Source of the DNA: Kovacikia minuta CCNUW1
GTDB taxonomy: Bacteria > Cyanobacteriota > Cyanobacteriia > Leptolyngbyales > Leptolyngbyaceae
NCBI RefSeq assembly: GCF_020091585.1
Contig: NZ_CP083582.1
Span: forward strand, 4,722,536-4,786,535
Direction of reading: 5' to 3'
DNA: 64,000 nucleotides
Shown: piece by piece, positions 27,739 to 36,503 of the stretch
Numbering within the stretch: the stretch's first letter is position 1
How the letters are laid out: each line of letters begins with the position of its first letter
Translations under genes and position numbers: made by a program
Notes under the pieces: generated by a model
What the model saw: only the letters and a program-made list of their open reading frames with translations
Databases searched by the model: none
Told to the model about the DNA's origin: nothing

Positions 27739-28543
27739 GGGTGTCGAAAATTTCTGGACACAAATTGGACTTATCTTTCTGCATGGGGCTGTTGCTGCGC
27801 TAATTGCGTTTGCCCTATTCGGATGGATCGCTGCTAGTTTGGCGGCTGCGATCGGAGTCCTATGGATTGGTTGGTTTCTGCACGAAACGAAATCCAAGTT
27901 AGTTCAAGGACATTCGGGTGAATGGAACATAAAGACTGTAAACCTGGAGGATGTTCCATCGATCGATCTGGGTTGGATACAACGGCAAACCACCGTACTG
28001 GAGTCACTTGGATTTGTCTGGTTGATGGATTACGAGCTTCTGGAGTACCCTCAGACATTTGGGCGATGCTTTGCCCATCCTCAGCAATACTGTTTTGCTG
28101 AAATCGGTCACTTGCCCGAAGGTTCTGGCACTGAGTCTTTGAAAAATCTCTCAATTTTCAGCCTCCTGGATGAAAGCTGGAGGTTGGCTGTCACCAATCG
28201 TCAACCAAGGATAGGGGATAGCTTGGTACTGCTCTGGCACAATCCAAAGTCGATCGCAATCTGTGATCCGAATCCGAGTCTGGAACAGGTGTTTCAAAAT
28301 CATTTGAGATCTCGGCAGCAAGTTCTAACAGATCTCGGCATAACCCTATCTACAGATGTTTCGTGGGATGCCTATGCAAAATTAATGCAGCATCTCATGA
28401 TCCAAATTAAACAATCTCTGAGACAGAGAAATCTCTTAGTAGGAATGATCAAAGCCACTCTCTATGAACTGAGTCTTAAGCCCGACTGGTTTTTGGGCGA
28501 CTATCCAACGTTGGCAGCAAAAAGACGTACCAGAAACCGATAA
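27719..28543 (+). CDS. Hypothetical protein with N-terminal membrane segment
   Basis: About 274 residues. Residues about 12-50 form one or two hydrophobic spans (GLIFLHGAVAALIAFALFGW, then ASLAAAIGVLWIGWFL). The rest is soluble, with SLGFVWLMDYELLEY, FAEIGHLPEG and VLTDLGITLSTDVSWDAYAK. No family recognised. It overlaps the Rieske oxygenase gene, so it may be an accessory partner of that enzyme (inference). ATG 27719 was chosen; 27725 is an equal alternative. Confidence 0.7.
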   Translation: MEMKLSKGVENFWTQIGLIFLHGAVAALIAFALFGWIAASLAAAIGVLWIGWFLHETKSKLVQGHSGEWNIKTVNLEDVPSIDLGWIQRQTTVLESLGFVWLMDYELLEYPQTFGRCFAHPQQYCFAEIGHLPEGSGTESLKNLSIFSLLDESWRLAVTNRQPRIGDSLVLLWHNPKSIAICDPNPSLEQVFQNHLRSRQQVLTDLGITLSTDVSWDAYAKLMQHLMIQIKQSLRQRNLLVGMIKATLYELSLKPDWFLGDYPTLAAKRRTRNR

Positions 28544-28711
28544 GCCAGTGATGCTTCGCCGTTGCCTGGTTGCTGTCGTCGCAAATCCGTCAACTCGCGC
28601 AGAATGTTGCGAACTGAGGTCTGTAGCCCCATCATCGTCGTTAAATTCTGCCCAGGCTTGAAGTTCGGCTGCCAGATTGGCAGCCGATTGAGCAATTACG
28701 AATTTTTCCAA
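28501..28711 (-). pseudogene. Possible frameshifted small gene downstream of hemA
   Basis: Two minus-strand frames join well: MEKFVIAQSAANLAAELQAW, then AEFNDDDG from 28711, and in another frame GLQTSVRNILRELTDLRRQQ, then ASLAYRFLVRLFAANVG to 28501. One indel near 28628 would give a protein of about 70 residues. It starts 5 bp after the hemA stop and overlaps the end of the plus-strand gene. No family recognised. Confidence 0.3.
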
Positions 28712-28716
28712 ATTTT

Positions 28717-30009
28717 CTAACCGAACTGTTTTTTGGAACCTGGCTCCAGATTGAACAGCAGCGTGAGAGTTTCCATTGCATGCCGACGGGCTTCGATGTC
28801 TTGCTGTGCCCGTAGTTGCACCATCGGATCGTGCAGAATTTTGTTGACGATGCCACGGGTGAGGGCTTCGATCACTTCCTGGTGCTTTTCAGCAAATTCG
28901 GTGCCGAGACGGGACAGTGCTTTTTCTAGCTCCTGGGTGCGAATGGTTTCCACTTTATCGCGCAGGCTACTAATGGTGGAAACGGTTTCCAGCGATCGCC
29001 ACCACAGCTCAAACGCCTCCACTTCCTCATCCAACAGGGCTTCCGCTTCCATTGCCATTTGCCGTCGGGCTTCCTGGTTCTGGGCAACGACAGCCTTCAG
29101 GTCATCTACGTTGAATACTTGCACATGGGATAGATCGTTGACATCGGCATCCACATTCCGGGGTACGGAGATGTCGAACAGCATCAGCGGTTGACCGGGA
29201 GCCAAAATCATTTCCAATTTTGCCCGATCGAGGAGGGGTTCCGTCGAAGCGGTACTGGTGAAGACCAGATCGGAGTTGGCAATCACGTTCATCATGTCTG
29301 AGATCGGATGCAATTGCAGGTTTGCCTCCGGGAACTGGTTAGACAGTTCCTGTGCCCGTTCCAGCGAGCGATTTAAAATCGAGACATTGGCGGCTCCCTT
29401 GGAAACCAGGTGTTGCACCAGCAGGCGGGACATTTTCCCGGCACCGACGATCGCCACCCGGTAAGCTGCCAGGTTTTGCACCTTCATCTGGGCTAGTTCT
29501 ACCGCTGCCGAGCTGATAGAAACGGCTCCCGTGCCAATACTGGTTTCGGTTCGCACTCGTTTTCCAGCAGTCAGGGCTTGCTTAAACAGTTGGTTGAGGC
29601 TGCGTCCAATCCCCTGGTGTTGTTGACCCAGTTTGTGGCAATGTTTAACCTGTGCCAGAATTTGTCCCTCTCCTAACACCAAACTGTCTAACCCAGCGGA
29701 AACCCGCATCAAATGCATAACCGCATCCTGATGCAGGAGAGTAAACAGGTAGGGACGTAAGCTCGCAACGGGTAATTTGCTATGGTCTGACAAAAACTGA
29801 CACACTTCTCGAATGCCGTGTTCCGTCTCACTGGTGACCAGGTAGATTTCCAGACGGTTACAGGTACTCAAAACCGCAACTTCTTCAATGTGGGGATAGC
29901 TACAGAGCTGAGCGATCGCTTTTTCGCAGGAGGTTTCTGGGATACTTAACTTCTCCCGAACTTCGACCGGAGCGGTCTTGTGGCTCAGTCCCACAACGGC
30001 AATGTTCAT
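28717..30009 (-). CDS. hemA: Glutamyl-tRNA reductase
   Basis: A 430-residue enzyme that reduces glutamyl-tRNA to glutamate-1-semialdehyde with NADPH, the first committed step of tetrapyrrole (chlorophyll, heme, bilin) synthesis. The N-terminus [20 protein letters not shown] and the catalytic Cys50 in STCNRLEIY are intact. A substrate segment [10 protein letters not shown], the NADPH-binding [13 protein letters not shown] and a C-terminal dimerisation helix region ([20 protein letters not shown]) follow. Full length. It lies downstream of glpX on the same strand, an arrangement found in several cyanobacteria. Confidence 0.96.
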   Translation of the reverse strand: MNIAVVGLSHKTAPVEVREKLSIPETSCEKAIAQLCSYPHIEEVAVLSTCNRLEIYLVTSETEHGIREVCQFLSDHSKLPVASLRPYLFTLLHQDAVMHLMRVSAGLDSLVLGEGQILAQVKHCHKLGQQHQGIGRSLNQLFKQALTAGKRVRTETSIGTGAVSISSAAVELAQMKVQNLAAYRVAIVGAGKMSRLLVQHLVSKGAANVSILNRSLERAQELSNQFPEANLQLHPISDMMNVIANSDLVFTSTASTEPLLDRAKLEMILAPGQPLMLFDISVPRNVDADVNDLSHVQVFNVDDLKAVVAQNQEARRQMAMEAEALLDEEVEAFELWWRSLETVSTISSLRDKVETIRTQELEKALSRLGTEFAEKHQEVIEALTRGIVNKILHDPMVQLRAQQDIEARRHAMETLTLLFNLEPGSKKQFG

Positions 30010-30054
30010 ATTTAACCTTGGATTTCTTAAATAGCTTTTAGCAGTTAGCTTTGA

Positions 30055-30114
30055 GTGGTCAGCGTTCAGCTATCAGCTTAAATGAACCGACTGCTGAGCG
30101 TTGACCACTGATAG
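30055..30114. terminator. Inverted repeat between glpX and hemA
   Basis: GTGGTCAGCGTTCAGCTATC on the left and its near complement around GCTGAGCGTTGACCACTGAT on the right form a long imperfect hairpin. It lies after the glpX stop and ahead of hemA, so it could terminate or attenuate transcription between them. It is made from heptamer-like repeat units, so function is uncertain. Confidence 0.4.
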
Positions 30115-30118
30115 CACG

Positions 30119-31162
30119 TTACCTCAATTGGACGTACTTCGGATTTTCAGCCATATGAATCGTATCCACGAAACGAGCCGTTTTGGATTGGCTGGAAATA
30201 ACCAGAGATTGGGTTCTGGCTCCACCGTGGAAGAATCGGACGCCCTGCATCAAGTTACCGGAGGTAATGCCACAGGCAGCAAATAGAACCGTTTCCCCGG
30301 AAGCAAGCTCGTGGGCGTCATAGACCTTATCCGGGTCGGTAATGCCCATTTCCTTGAGGCGTTTAATATTCCCTTCCTTCGTCCATTTTTCGCTTTCAGG
30401 GGTTTTTACCGCATCAGGGTCATAGATCAGTTGTCCCTGGAAGTGACCACCCAAACAGCGCATCGCAGCAGCCGAAATGACCCCTTCGGGAGCGGCTCCA
30501 ATCCCCATCAGGGCATGGATGTTGGTTCCAGCAAAGCCACAGGAAATGGCAGCCGAAACATCTCCATCAGAGATTAGCGCCACCCGCGCACCGGCATTAC
30601 GGATCTCTTTAATTAATTCATTATGGCGATCGCGTTTCATCACCACCACAACCAATTCTTCGATCGAGCGATCAAGACATTCTGCCAGGATTTTGAGGTT
30701 TTCTGTAGCAGATTTATTAATGTCAACCTTACCCTTGGCAGCGGGAGGAGCCGCCAGCTTCTTCATATAGAAATCAGGAGCAGCAAACAAACCACCTTTT
30801 TCAGAAATCGCCAGAACCGCCATCGAACCGGGTTGCCCATAGGCGACCAGATTGGTGCCTTCACAGGGATCAACGGCAATATCAATTTCAACCAGTTCGT
30901 CCGGGTTGCAATAGGCTTTCGCGTCTTCGCGGGTACAAATCCCAACTTCCTCGCCAATGTAGAGCATGGGAGCCTCATCCCGCTCTCCTTCCCCAATCAC
31001 AATCCGACCCCGCATGTAAATTCTGTTCATGCGCTCCCGCATGGCTTCTACTGCAACCTGGTCGGCGGTGTTTTTTTCACCCTTGCCCATCCAGCGAGCG
31101 GAGGCGATCGCAGCCTGTTCCACAACTTCAATAATTTCTAAACCGAGCGTATTCTCAACCAA
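30119..31162 (-). CDS. glpX: Class II fructose-1,6-/sedoheptulose-1,7-bisphosphatase
   Basis: A 347-residue GlpX-type bifunctional phosphatase of the Calvin cycle. In cyanobacteria this enzyme hydrolyses both FBP and SBP to regenerate ribulose bisphosphate. Seen are [39 protein letters not shown] (metal-binding acidic residues), [20 protein letters not shown] and [20 protein letters not shown]. Length and motifs are complete. The start is ATG 31162. Confidence 0.95.
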   Translation of the reverse strand: MVENTLGLEIIEVVEQAAIASARWMGKGEKNTADQVAVEAMRERMNRIYMRGRIVIGEGERDEAPMLYIGEEVGICTREDAKAYCNPDELVEIDIAVDPCEGTNLVAYGQPGSMAVLAISEKGGLFAAPDFYMKKLAAPPAAKGKVDINKSATENLKILAECLDRSIEELVVVVMKRDRHNELIKEIRNAGARVALISDGDVSAAISCGFAGTNIHALMGIGAAPEGVISAAAMRCLGGHFQGQLIYDPDAVKTPESEKWTKEGNIKRLKEMGITDPDKVYDAHELASGETVLFAACGITSGNLMQGVRFFHGGARTQSLVISSQSKTARFVDTIHMAENPKYVQLR

Positions 31163-31285
31163 GTGAAACCTCCCAACTGCTCTTTATACGCGATTTGCTA
31201 ATCTTGACCTCAGTTAACAAGTCTACCAAAAGGCGGAGTCGCCCTTGCAGACGATTCCTGAATTCTCCTGTGTTAAGTTTTTTGT

Positions 31286-31419
31286 TAGTCAGTGATAGGT
31301 GATAGAGCATCGGTACAGTATTTCGAGAAACCGGGTTTCTGGTGAGGATATTCAACAAAACTTGAGCATCTCACAGAAGAAACCCGGTTTCTGTACCGGC
31401 GTTATAGTCAGTGATAGGT
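31286..31419. repeat. Palindromic element with direct-repeat flanks
   Basis: GGTACAG (31312-31318) and CTGTACC (31391-31397) bound a segment containing two oppositely oriented palindromes, AGAAACCGGGTTTCT and AGAAACCCGGTTTCT. The whole is flanked by the 15-bp direct repeat TAGTCAGTGATAGGT at 31286-31300 and 31405-31419. The direct repeats could be a target duplication or simply heptamer-array sequence. Further heptamer units, able to form a hairpin, follow to about 31480. Confidence 0.6.
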
Positions 31420-31496
31420 AGTAGGGGGTAGGTATCAGATGCAATTTCTATACCTATCACCTACTACCTACCGCCTAATAGCAATCACCAAATACA

Positions 31497-31751
31497 ATGC
31501 ATCAATTTCTTTGGATCGCGATCGCCTGGTTGGGAGGAATCGCCGCAATTTTAGGCAGCCTAATGACTTTGGGCAGTTTACTGCTCTGGATTGCGCCAAT
31601 AAAATCAACCAGGTCTCAAAAAGCAGATGAAGCGTTTGCTCAGACTACTCCGCCCATTTGGCAAGGTCGATTAAAGATAACTGGCTTTTCGGTGGCGATC
31701 GCCCTGGGCGGACTCAGCCTTCTCATTGCCGTTCCTTTCCCACAGAATTGA
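31497..31751 (+). CDS. Small membrane protein, hypothetical
   Basis: 84 residues with two hydrophobic spans: WIAIAWLGGIAAILGSLMTL (extending to LLLWIAPI) and TGFSVAIALGGLSLLIAVPF. The segment between is short and hydrophilic. No family recognised. It starts at ATG 31497 right after a repeat-rich spacer. Confidence 0.55.
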   Translation: MHQFLWIAIAWLGGIAAILGSLMTLGSLLLWIAPIKSTRSQKADEAFAQTTPPIWQGRLKITGFSVAIALGGLSLLIAVPFPQN

Positions 31752-31858
31752 TTTCAAGCGATCAACAGTCAACGGTTCGATCTGAGCTTTATTGAGGGCT
31801 TTTGGCTAATAGCTGACTGCCCATAGCTACCCCTAAACAAGCGTTGCTGACATTTACC

Positions 31859-32419
31859 ATGTTTCATCTTGATGTTCCCCATTTTGAGGAAGAAGGGCGA
31901 GTCAATCCCATCACCCCAGAGGACAAATTGCCCACCAGGGAATATGGGATGGCACTGGATTATTTGGTGTTTACCTGTGTTGATCTCGCTTTTACTTATC
32001 GTAGCCAGATTCTATTGGCACGCAGAACCCAGTACCCTCGAAAATCCTGGTGGATGATGGGGGGCAGAATGGTTGCTGGGGAAAGCCCGATCGCGGCTGC
32101 CCAAAGAAAAGCATCTGAGGAAGCGGGGCTAAGCAATTTGAACCCTGAGCGGTTTGGGTATGTAGGCGTCTACTCAACTTGCTTCGCCTTCCGCCAGCAA
32201 GAACCGATGCACCACGGCTCCCATAGCGTCAATTTGACCTATCAAGTTGTCTTAACGGAAGCCGAAAAAAAGCAGATGAAGTTAAATCAGGAATATTCTG
32301 ATTGGCAATGGATCGAATTTGATGCGGTGGAGCAATTGCTGGATTTCAACAATATCCTCGATCGGGCGCTATTTACCGTTGTTCAAATGATGTCATTTGA
32401 ACGTGAAGCAGGCATATAA
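31859..32419 (+). CDS. NUDIX hydrolase
   Basis: A 186-residue protein. The Nudix box reads GRMVAGESPIAAAQRKASEE followed by AGL. The glutamates of the metal site (E in GES, and EE in SEEAG) are present, while the usual RE pair is RK. The box is preceded by QILLARRTQYPRKSWWMMGG. These enzymes hydrolyse nucleoside diphosphates linked to other groups; the substrate is unknown. ATG 31859 (MFHLDVPHF) was chosen over the TTG at 31844. Confidence 0.85.
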   Translation: MFHLDVPHFEEEGRVNPITPEDKLPTREYGMALDYLVFTCVDLAFTYRSQILLARRTQYPRKSWWMMGGRMVAGESPIAAAQRKASEEAGLSNLNPERFGYVGVYSTCFAFRQQEPMHHGSHSVNLTYQVVLTEAEKKQMKLNQEYSDWQWIEFDAVEQLLDFNNILDRALFTVVQMMSFEREAGI

Positions 32420-32505
32420 GAGTCTTTCAGCAATCGACTAAAATAGGATGGAGGTTCAGGAGTTAACGATGTTGAGCCAAATTCCTTTTACAAGCTCACC
32501 CTTCA

Positions 32506-32784
32506 ATGGCTAGACTCACTGTTGAGATTCCAGATGCAATGATGTCCAATCTCATACCCACAGGACAGCCTCTAGAGGATATCGTTCTAACGGCTTTAGA
32601 ACAGTACATTGATACTGAAAAGGATTTCTCAATTACTCAAACTAAAACCTGGCAGTTGTGTGGATCGCTAGAAGTTTCCGACCGGGAAACTCAATACATG
32701 GCTGGACAAGATGAAGCAGGCAAAATCATTACCACCTATGCTGAACATATCGATGATGTAGTTTATTATGCAGTTCCCTATTAG
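32506..32784 (+). CDS. Small antitoxin-like or hypothetical protein
   Basis: 92 residues starting MARLTVEIPDAMMSNLIPTG, a ribbon-like opening followed by a helical QPLEDIVLTALEQYI. This resembles N-termini of small antitoxin-type proteins, but no toxin is intact beside it. A 14-codon ORF with a good GGAG site (ATG 32469 to TAG 32513) overlaps the start and could couple translation. A decayed piece of coding sequence follows at 32802. Confidence 0.4.
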   Translation: MARLTVEIPDAMMSNLIPTGQPLEDIVLTALEQYIDTEKDFSITQTKTWQLCGSLEVSDRETQYMAGQDEAGKIITTYAEHIDDVVYYAVPY

Positions 32785-32801
32785 TTGTGGCACATTGATT
32801 G

Positions 32802-32876
32802 GGTGTATTTGATGTGGTCGCGTTTGATGAGCATATTCGTCAGATGGCTGGTTTGGGAATTGTGTGTTTGCCTTAA
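32802..32876 (+). pseudogene. C-terminal gene remnant
   Basis: An open stretch reads GVFDVVAFDEHIRQMAGLGI then VCLP and a stop, preceded by an in-frame stop at 32796. It looks like the last 24 codons of a small protein whose upstream part has decayed, possibly once continuous with the 32506 gene. Weak. Confidence 0.25.
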
Positions 32877-32887
32877 AAATTTATCGG

Positions 32888-33691
32888 TTACGAGAATTCT
32901 TCGGGTCTGGAGTCTTGATGCTGGTATGCCAAATAAACAGCCTCCAGGAAGTGATCGGAGACGGTGTTGGGGGGGATGGTTTCCAGATTAATCAAGGTTC
33001 GTAGTTGGCGGGCCAGTTTCAAACTGAGTTCCTTACGGGCATCCGGTGCCAGTGTTGCCCGTCGCTCTAGATAGGTACGAATCACCACAAAGTCATCGGG
33101 GAGAAGCTGACTCAGCTCTGCCATCGCAGGTAATTGGGTTGCCAGATCTTTTGCCTGATCCGAAATCACGATCGCTTCTTTGACACTGGGGCGCTGTTCC
33201 TGAATCACTAACGTGCCTGCTGCCCAGTCACCCAGGCGTTTTTCCCGTTTGCCAAACAGAATAAAAAAAGCACCTAAAAACATCAGATCATCGATCGGGC
33301 GCAGCAATGCACGTAAAGCTGCCTGGGAAAGACCAATCGGTTTACCATCATCGCGAATGACCCGAATTTTAGTCAGCCGTTTGCCAGGAGTTTGCCCCTG
33401 CCAGATGACTTCAAAGAAGGCAAAATAACCCGTGAAAATCACAAAGCTGACAATGACCGCGATCGCCGTTAACCAGATGGGCACGCCCGTATAGTTTTGG
33501 CTGGTGCCACTCAGATAACTCAATAGTCCGAGGGAAAACGTTCCCCACAGAATCCAGAAGCCGAATAGCAACAACCCCATGACATGGTAGTCGATCAACA
33601 GCGCCAGGGTTCGATTCCCAATCCCTGCCAGGGTGAACTCCAATTCAACGCTTTCTGGAGTGGCAAGAAAAACCCGATTGAAGAACCGCAT
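32888..33691 (-). CDS. RDD family membrane protein
   Basis: A 267-residue protein with the RDD domain: FTLAGIGNRTLALLIDYHVM in the first span, more spans around GLLLFGFWILWGTFSLGLLS and IAVIVSFVIFTGYFAFF, then the cytoplasmic segment GQTPGKRLTKIRVIRDDGKP. RDD proteins are membrane proteins proposed as transporters; the substrate is unknown. It lies 5 bp after the next membrane-protein gene on the same strand, and a SpoIIM-type gene diverges upstream. The RDD-SpoIIM grouping is a recurring neighbourhood in bacteria. Confidence 0.85.
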   Translation of the reverse strand: MRFFNRVFLATPESVELEFTLAGIGNRTLALLIDYHVMGLLLFGFWILWGTFSLGLLSYLSGTSQNYTGVPIWLTAIAVIVSFVIFTGYFAFFEVIWQGQTPGKRLTKIRVIRDDGKPIGLSQAALRALLRPIDDLMFLGAFFILFGKREKRLGDWAAGTLVIQEQRPSVKEAIVISDQAKDLATQLPAMAELSQLLPDDFVVIRTYLERRATLAPDARKELSLKLARQLRTLINLETIPPNTVSDHFLEAVYLAYQHQDSRPEEFS

Positions 33692-33696
33692 AAACG

Positions 33697-34623
33697 CTAC
33701 ACCTGGGGTTCGTTGCGATCTCGCAACTGTAAACCTAACCCTTCCTTGCGGCTCCTTAGATCAAGGTAGATTAGTGCCTTTGTCGTTTGCCAGAAGGGGG
33801 CGATAAAGATGCTAATTCCAAACAGAATCAAAAAGAAAATCGCAAACGCATTAAAGATTGGCTGTAGGAATGCTGGATCAGGGATACCACCCTGCAATGC
33901 TAGAGGAATAACAGCCAGCACAATGGGTAACCCCGCCAGAATATAAAAAGGCAGCGTTATCAGGCTGGCAACCAGAAGCACGACCAAAACTTTTCCAGCA
34001 TAACCTTTTGATAATTCCCAACTTCGCCCGATCGCGCGCGTACTGTCCACTCCATCTTCGACTGCCAGAACCACTTCTGGAATATACCAGCGAGCGACAA
34101 ACCAAAGGTAAATCCCTAATCCTACTAATTGCACAATCAGCGCAACCAGACTTGCAATAACGGAGCCTCTACCAAAAACCCCAGAAACAATTCCAACCAA
34201 TATACCTTGAACAATACCCACCCCTAAATTAACCGCAACCAGAAGTAGGTAAACCAAAACTCCGACGATCAAAAATCCCCACATTTTTTTATTGACTTCA
34301 CTGCGAGCCGCCTCTATTGTTTCTGGCTGCTCTGCCAATTCACCAAAAGCGAGCCGTGAAATGAGCGCCATATTCGTTAATGTTTTTGCCACACAATAGA
34401 GAAGCAATCCAATCCAGGGAATCAGGAGCAGCCAGGTGACTCGTCCTGCTAGAGCCGCCACGATAATAATCAAGACCATGGCGACAAAGGGGAGCAACCC
34501 CCAGAGAACTGCAATGCCTGCTATTTTCAAATATGACTTCAAGTTTGCACCATAGAGTCGCAAACTTGCACTGACTACATTTCCGGCACCGAGAGGTTGA
34601 TTTGAACCAGAGTTGCGAACCAT
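33697..34623 (-). CDS. Multi-span membrane protein (hypothetical)
   Basis: A 308-residue protein with about six hydrophobic spans (for example AVLWGLLPFVAMVLIIIVAA and FLIVGVLVYLLLVAVNLGVG) and a soluble patch EVVLAVEDGVDSTRAIGRSW. The arrangement resembles glycerophosphodiester phosphodiesterase-type membrane domains or YciC-like proteins. The function is unknown. It ends 5 bp before the RDD gene start and probably forms an operon with it. Confidence 0.7.
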   Translation of the reverse strand: MVRNSGSNQPLGAGNVVSASLRLYGANLKSYLKIAGIAVLWGLLPFVAMVLIIIVAALAGRVTWLLLIPWIGLLLYCVAKTLTNMALISRLAFGELAEQPETIEAARSEVNKKMWGFLIVGVLVYLLLVAVNLGVGIVQGILVGIVSGVFGRGSVIASLVALIVQLVGLGIYLWFVARWYIPEVVLAVEDGVDSTRAIGRSWELSKGYAGKVLVVLLVASLITLPFYILAGLPIVLAVIPLALQGGIPDPAFLQPIFNAFAIFFLILFGISIFIAPFWQTTKALIYLDLRSRKEGLGLQLRDRNEPQV

Positions 34624-34707
34624 ACCCTGAACTCCTACTTGTTGGGTTGCAAAGGCTGAGGCTATCCTAGATCAAACTTCCCAGACTTCAGAGAAATATC
34701 ACAGTTT

Positions 34708-35668
34708 ATGAACATCCAGCGCTGGATTGCCCGCCGACAGCCCCGTTGGAATGAGTTGAATGCCCTCCTGAAAAAGGCCGAGCGGCAGGGATTGAAATCA
34801 CTAAAAGCAGAGGAAATCCGGCAACTTGCCAGTCTGTACCGTTCCGTTTCCGCTGATCTGGCACGCGCCCGCACCAACCAGGTCGGCGAGGTGATCATTC
34901 ACGATTTACAAACCCTTACAACCCGTGGCTATTCCCAGATTTATCAAGGATCACGGCGGCAGGAATGGCAGGCAGTGCTGGAGTTTTACCAGTGGGGCTT
35001 TCCAGCAGCCGTCCAGCAAGCAAGCGGTTACATTGCGCTAGCAGTAGCATTGTTTATATTTGCAGGAGTGGTTTCCTGGTGGTTGGCATGGCGCGACCCC
35101 ACCTCTCATGGCATTGATGGTGCCGGATGAGTTGATTGAGCAGGTGCGCGATCGCGGTGAACTGTGGATGGGGTCGATCGTGGGGATTGAACCCTTTGCC
35201 TCCAGCAAAATCATGACCAATAATATCAAGGTGTCGTTAGCTGCTACCGCAGGCGGCATGACGGGAGGCGTACTCACAACCTACAGTATGCTGCTCAACG
35301 GCATGGTGATGGGAACGATCGGTGCTCTGGTGGGACAAAACAATCTTGCCTTTCCCTTTTGGGCGTTCGTCTTCCCCCACGGCTCCCTGGAGCTACCCTC
35401 CATTTTTCTGGCAGGAGGAGCAGGCTTTATGCTGGCCAGAGCGCTCCTGTTTCCAGGGCAATACCGTCGGGTCGATGCGCTCAAACTCGCTGGTGCCAGC
35501 GCAGTTCAGTTGGTCTATGGACTCATTCCCCTGCTGGTGATTGCAGGGATCATTGAAGGCTTCTTTTCTCCTAACCCCGCCATTCCAGACCTGGTAAAGT
35601 ATGTCACGGGTACTGTGTTGTTTGCCCTTCTGGTCGCCTACCTCAGGCGCTCCCTAACTTCCCACTAA
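34708..35668 (+). pseudogene. SpoIIM-family (DUF95) membrane protein, one frameshift
   Basis: Two overlapping frames give one protein. The first (34708-35130) starts MNIQRWIARRQPRWNELNAL, has a helical soluble part and a first span (YIALAVALFIFAGVVSWWLA). The second continues LMALMVPDELIEQVRDRGEL, then SSKIMTNNIKVSLAATAGGM and the conserved LVGQNNLAFPFWAFVFPHGS region, with three or more spans to 35668. The crossing lies near 35090-35110 (CGACCCCACCTCTC), where one base is lost or gained. SpoIIM-like proteins outside spore formers are common and of unknown function. The rest is well conserved, so this may be a recent mutation or a sequencing error. Confidence 0.8.
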
Positions 35669-36408
35669 ATTGTATCCGGATCAACCCCAAGCTCTCGCAG
35701 TTTTGCCGCTAATTGTTTTGCCCTTTGAGCTTCTCGCTCTGCCCTTTGAGCTTCTCGCTCTAACTGCTCCTGGGCAAATTCTTTCTGGCGAGACTCGTTT
35801 TCTGCGGCTTCTCTGGGACTGGGAATCAGTTCTCCTTCTGGTGTAAAAAAGCGAAGTTTGCGATCGTGAACGCCCAAAAACAATTGCAGTTGTTGACTCC
35901 ACAAATGTCCCTGAGCATTCGGTTGTAACGGCTGGTATTGTCCGTCGAGGAGATGGAACCCAGCAAACTCTAAGCTATTTGGATCAAACCAAAAGTAGTC
36001 CGGTGTGCGAAAGGTATCCTGGTAAAGCTGTTTCTTCAAGCCTTTGTCAACGGTGGCAGTGCTGTTCGACAAAATTTCTACGATGACATTTGGATATTTA
36101 CCGTCCTCATCCCAGACCACCCAACTTTTGCGGGGTTTGCATTCCGTTTCCAGAACCACAAAGAAATCTGGTCCCCTAAAATCCTGTGATTTAATCTTCT
36201 TCTGGCTGTAATAGATGGTTAAATTCCCACTGGCATAGAAGTTGCCTCTGTCCCGCCACCACCAGTTCAAACATTCGAGAAACAAAATGATTTGTTGGAG
36301 ATGGAGATCACTTTCCACAGGTGGTTCATCACTGTATAGGTCTGTCGGTGGAATGGCAATTTCTTCATCCACGGAGTCCAGGGTTTCGAGATCGGGTGAT
36401 GAAGACAT
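35665..36408 (-). CDS. Uma2-family endonuclease-like protein (DUF820)
   Basis: A 247-residue protein with the PD-(D/E)xK-like Uma2 fold: SQDFRGPDFFVVLE, then YPNVIVEILSNSTATVDKGL and KKQLYQDTFRTPDYFWFDPN. The C-terminal tail (about 200-240) is a charged coiled coil with a tandem EAQRAEREAQRAK segment, encoded by a 21-bp direct duplication around 35719-35760. Uma2 proteins are greatly expanded in cyanobacteria and their role is unknown. The gene overlaps the SpoIIM stop by 4 bp on the opposite strand. Confidence 0.88.
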   Translation of the reverse strand: MSSSPDLETLDSVDEEIAIPPTDLYSDEPPVESDLHLQQIILFLECLNWWWRDRGNFYASGNLTIYYSQKKIKSQDFRGPDFFVVLETECKPRKSWVVWDEDGKYPNVIVEILSNSTATVDKGLKKQLYQDTFRTPDYFWFDPNSLEFAGFHLLDGQYQPLQPNAQGHLWSQQLQLFLGVHDRKLRFFTPEGELIPSPREAAENESRQKEFAQEQLEREAQRAEREAQRAKQLAAKLRELGVDPDTI

Positions 36409-36444
36409 AGGGTAAGGGGGAGGGAGTCAGGGGTCAGAGGTAAG

Positions 36445-36471
36445 CCTCGGAGGTTTAGAAAACCTCCGAGG
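36445..36471 (-). terminator. Perfect hairpin downstream of pgk
   Basis: CCTCGGAGGTTT (36445-36456) pairs with AAACCTCCGAGG (36460-36471) around a three-base loop. It lies just past the pgk stop and ahead of the Uma2 gene, both on the minus strand, so it may end the pgk transcript. There is no U run, and the same palindrome type is a dispersed repeat in cyanobacteria. Confidence 0.5.
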
Positions 36472-36503
36472 TTTGGGTCAGTTCGATTGAGAAGAACGGT
36501 CAA

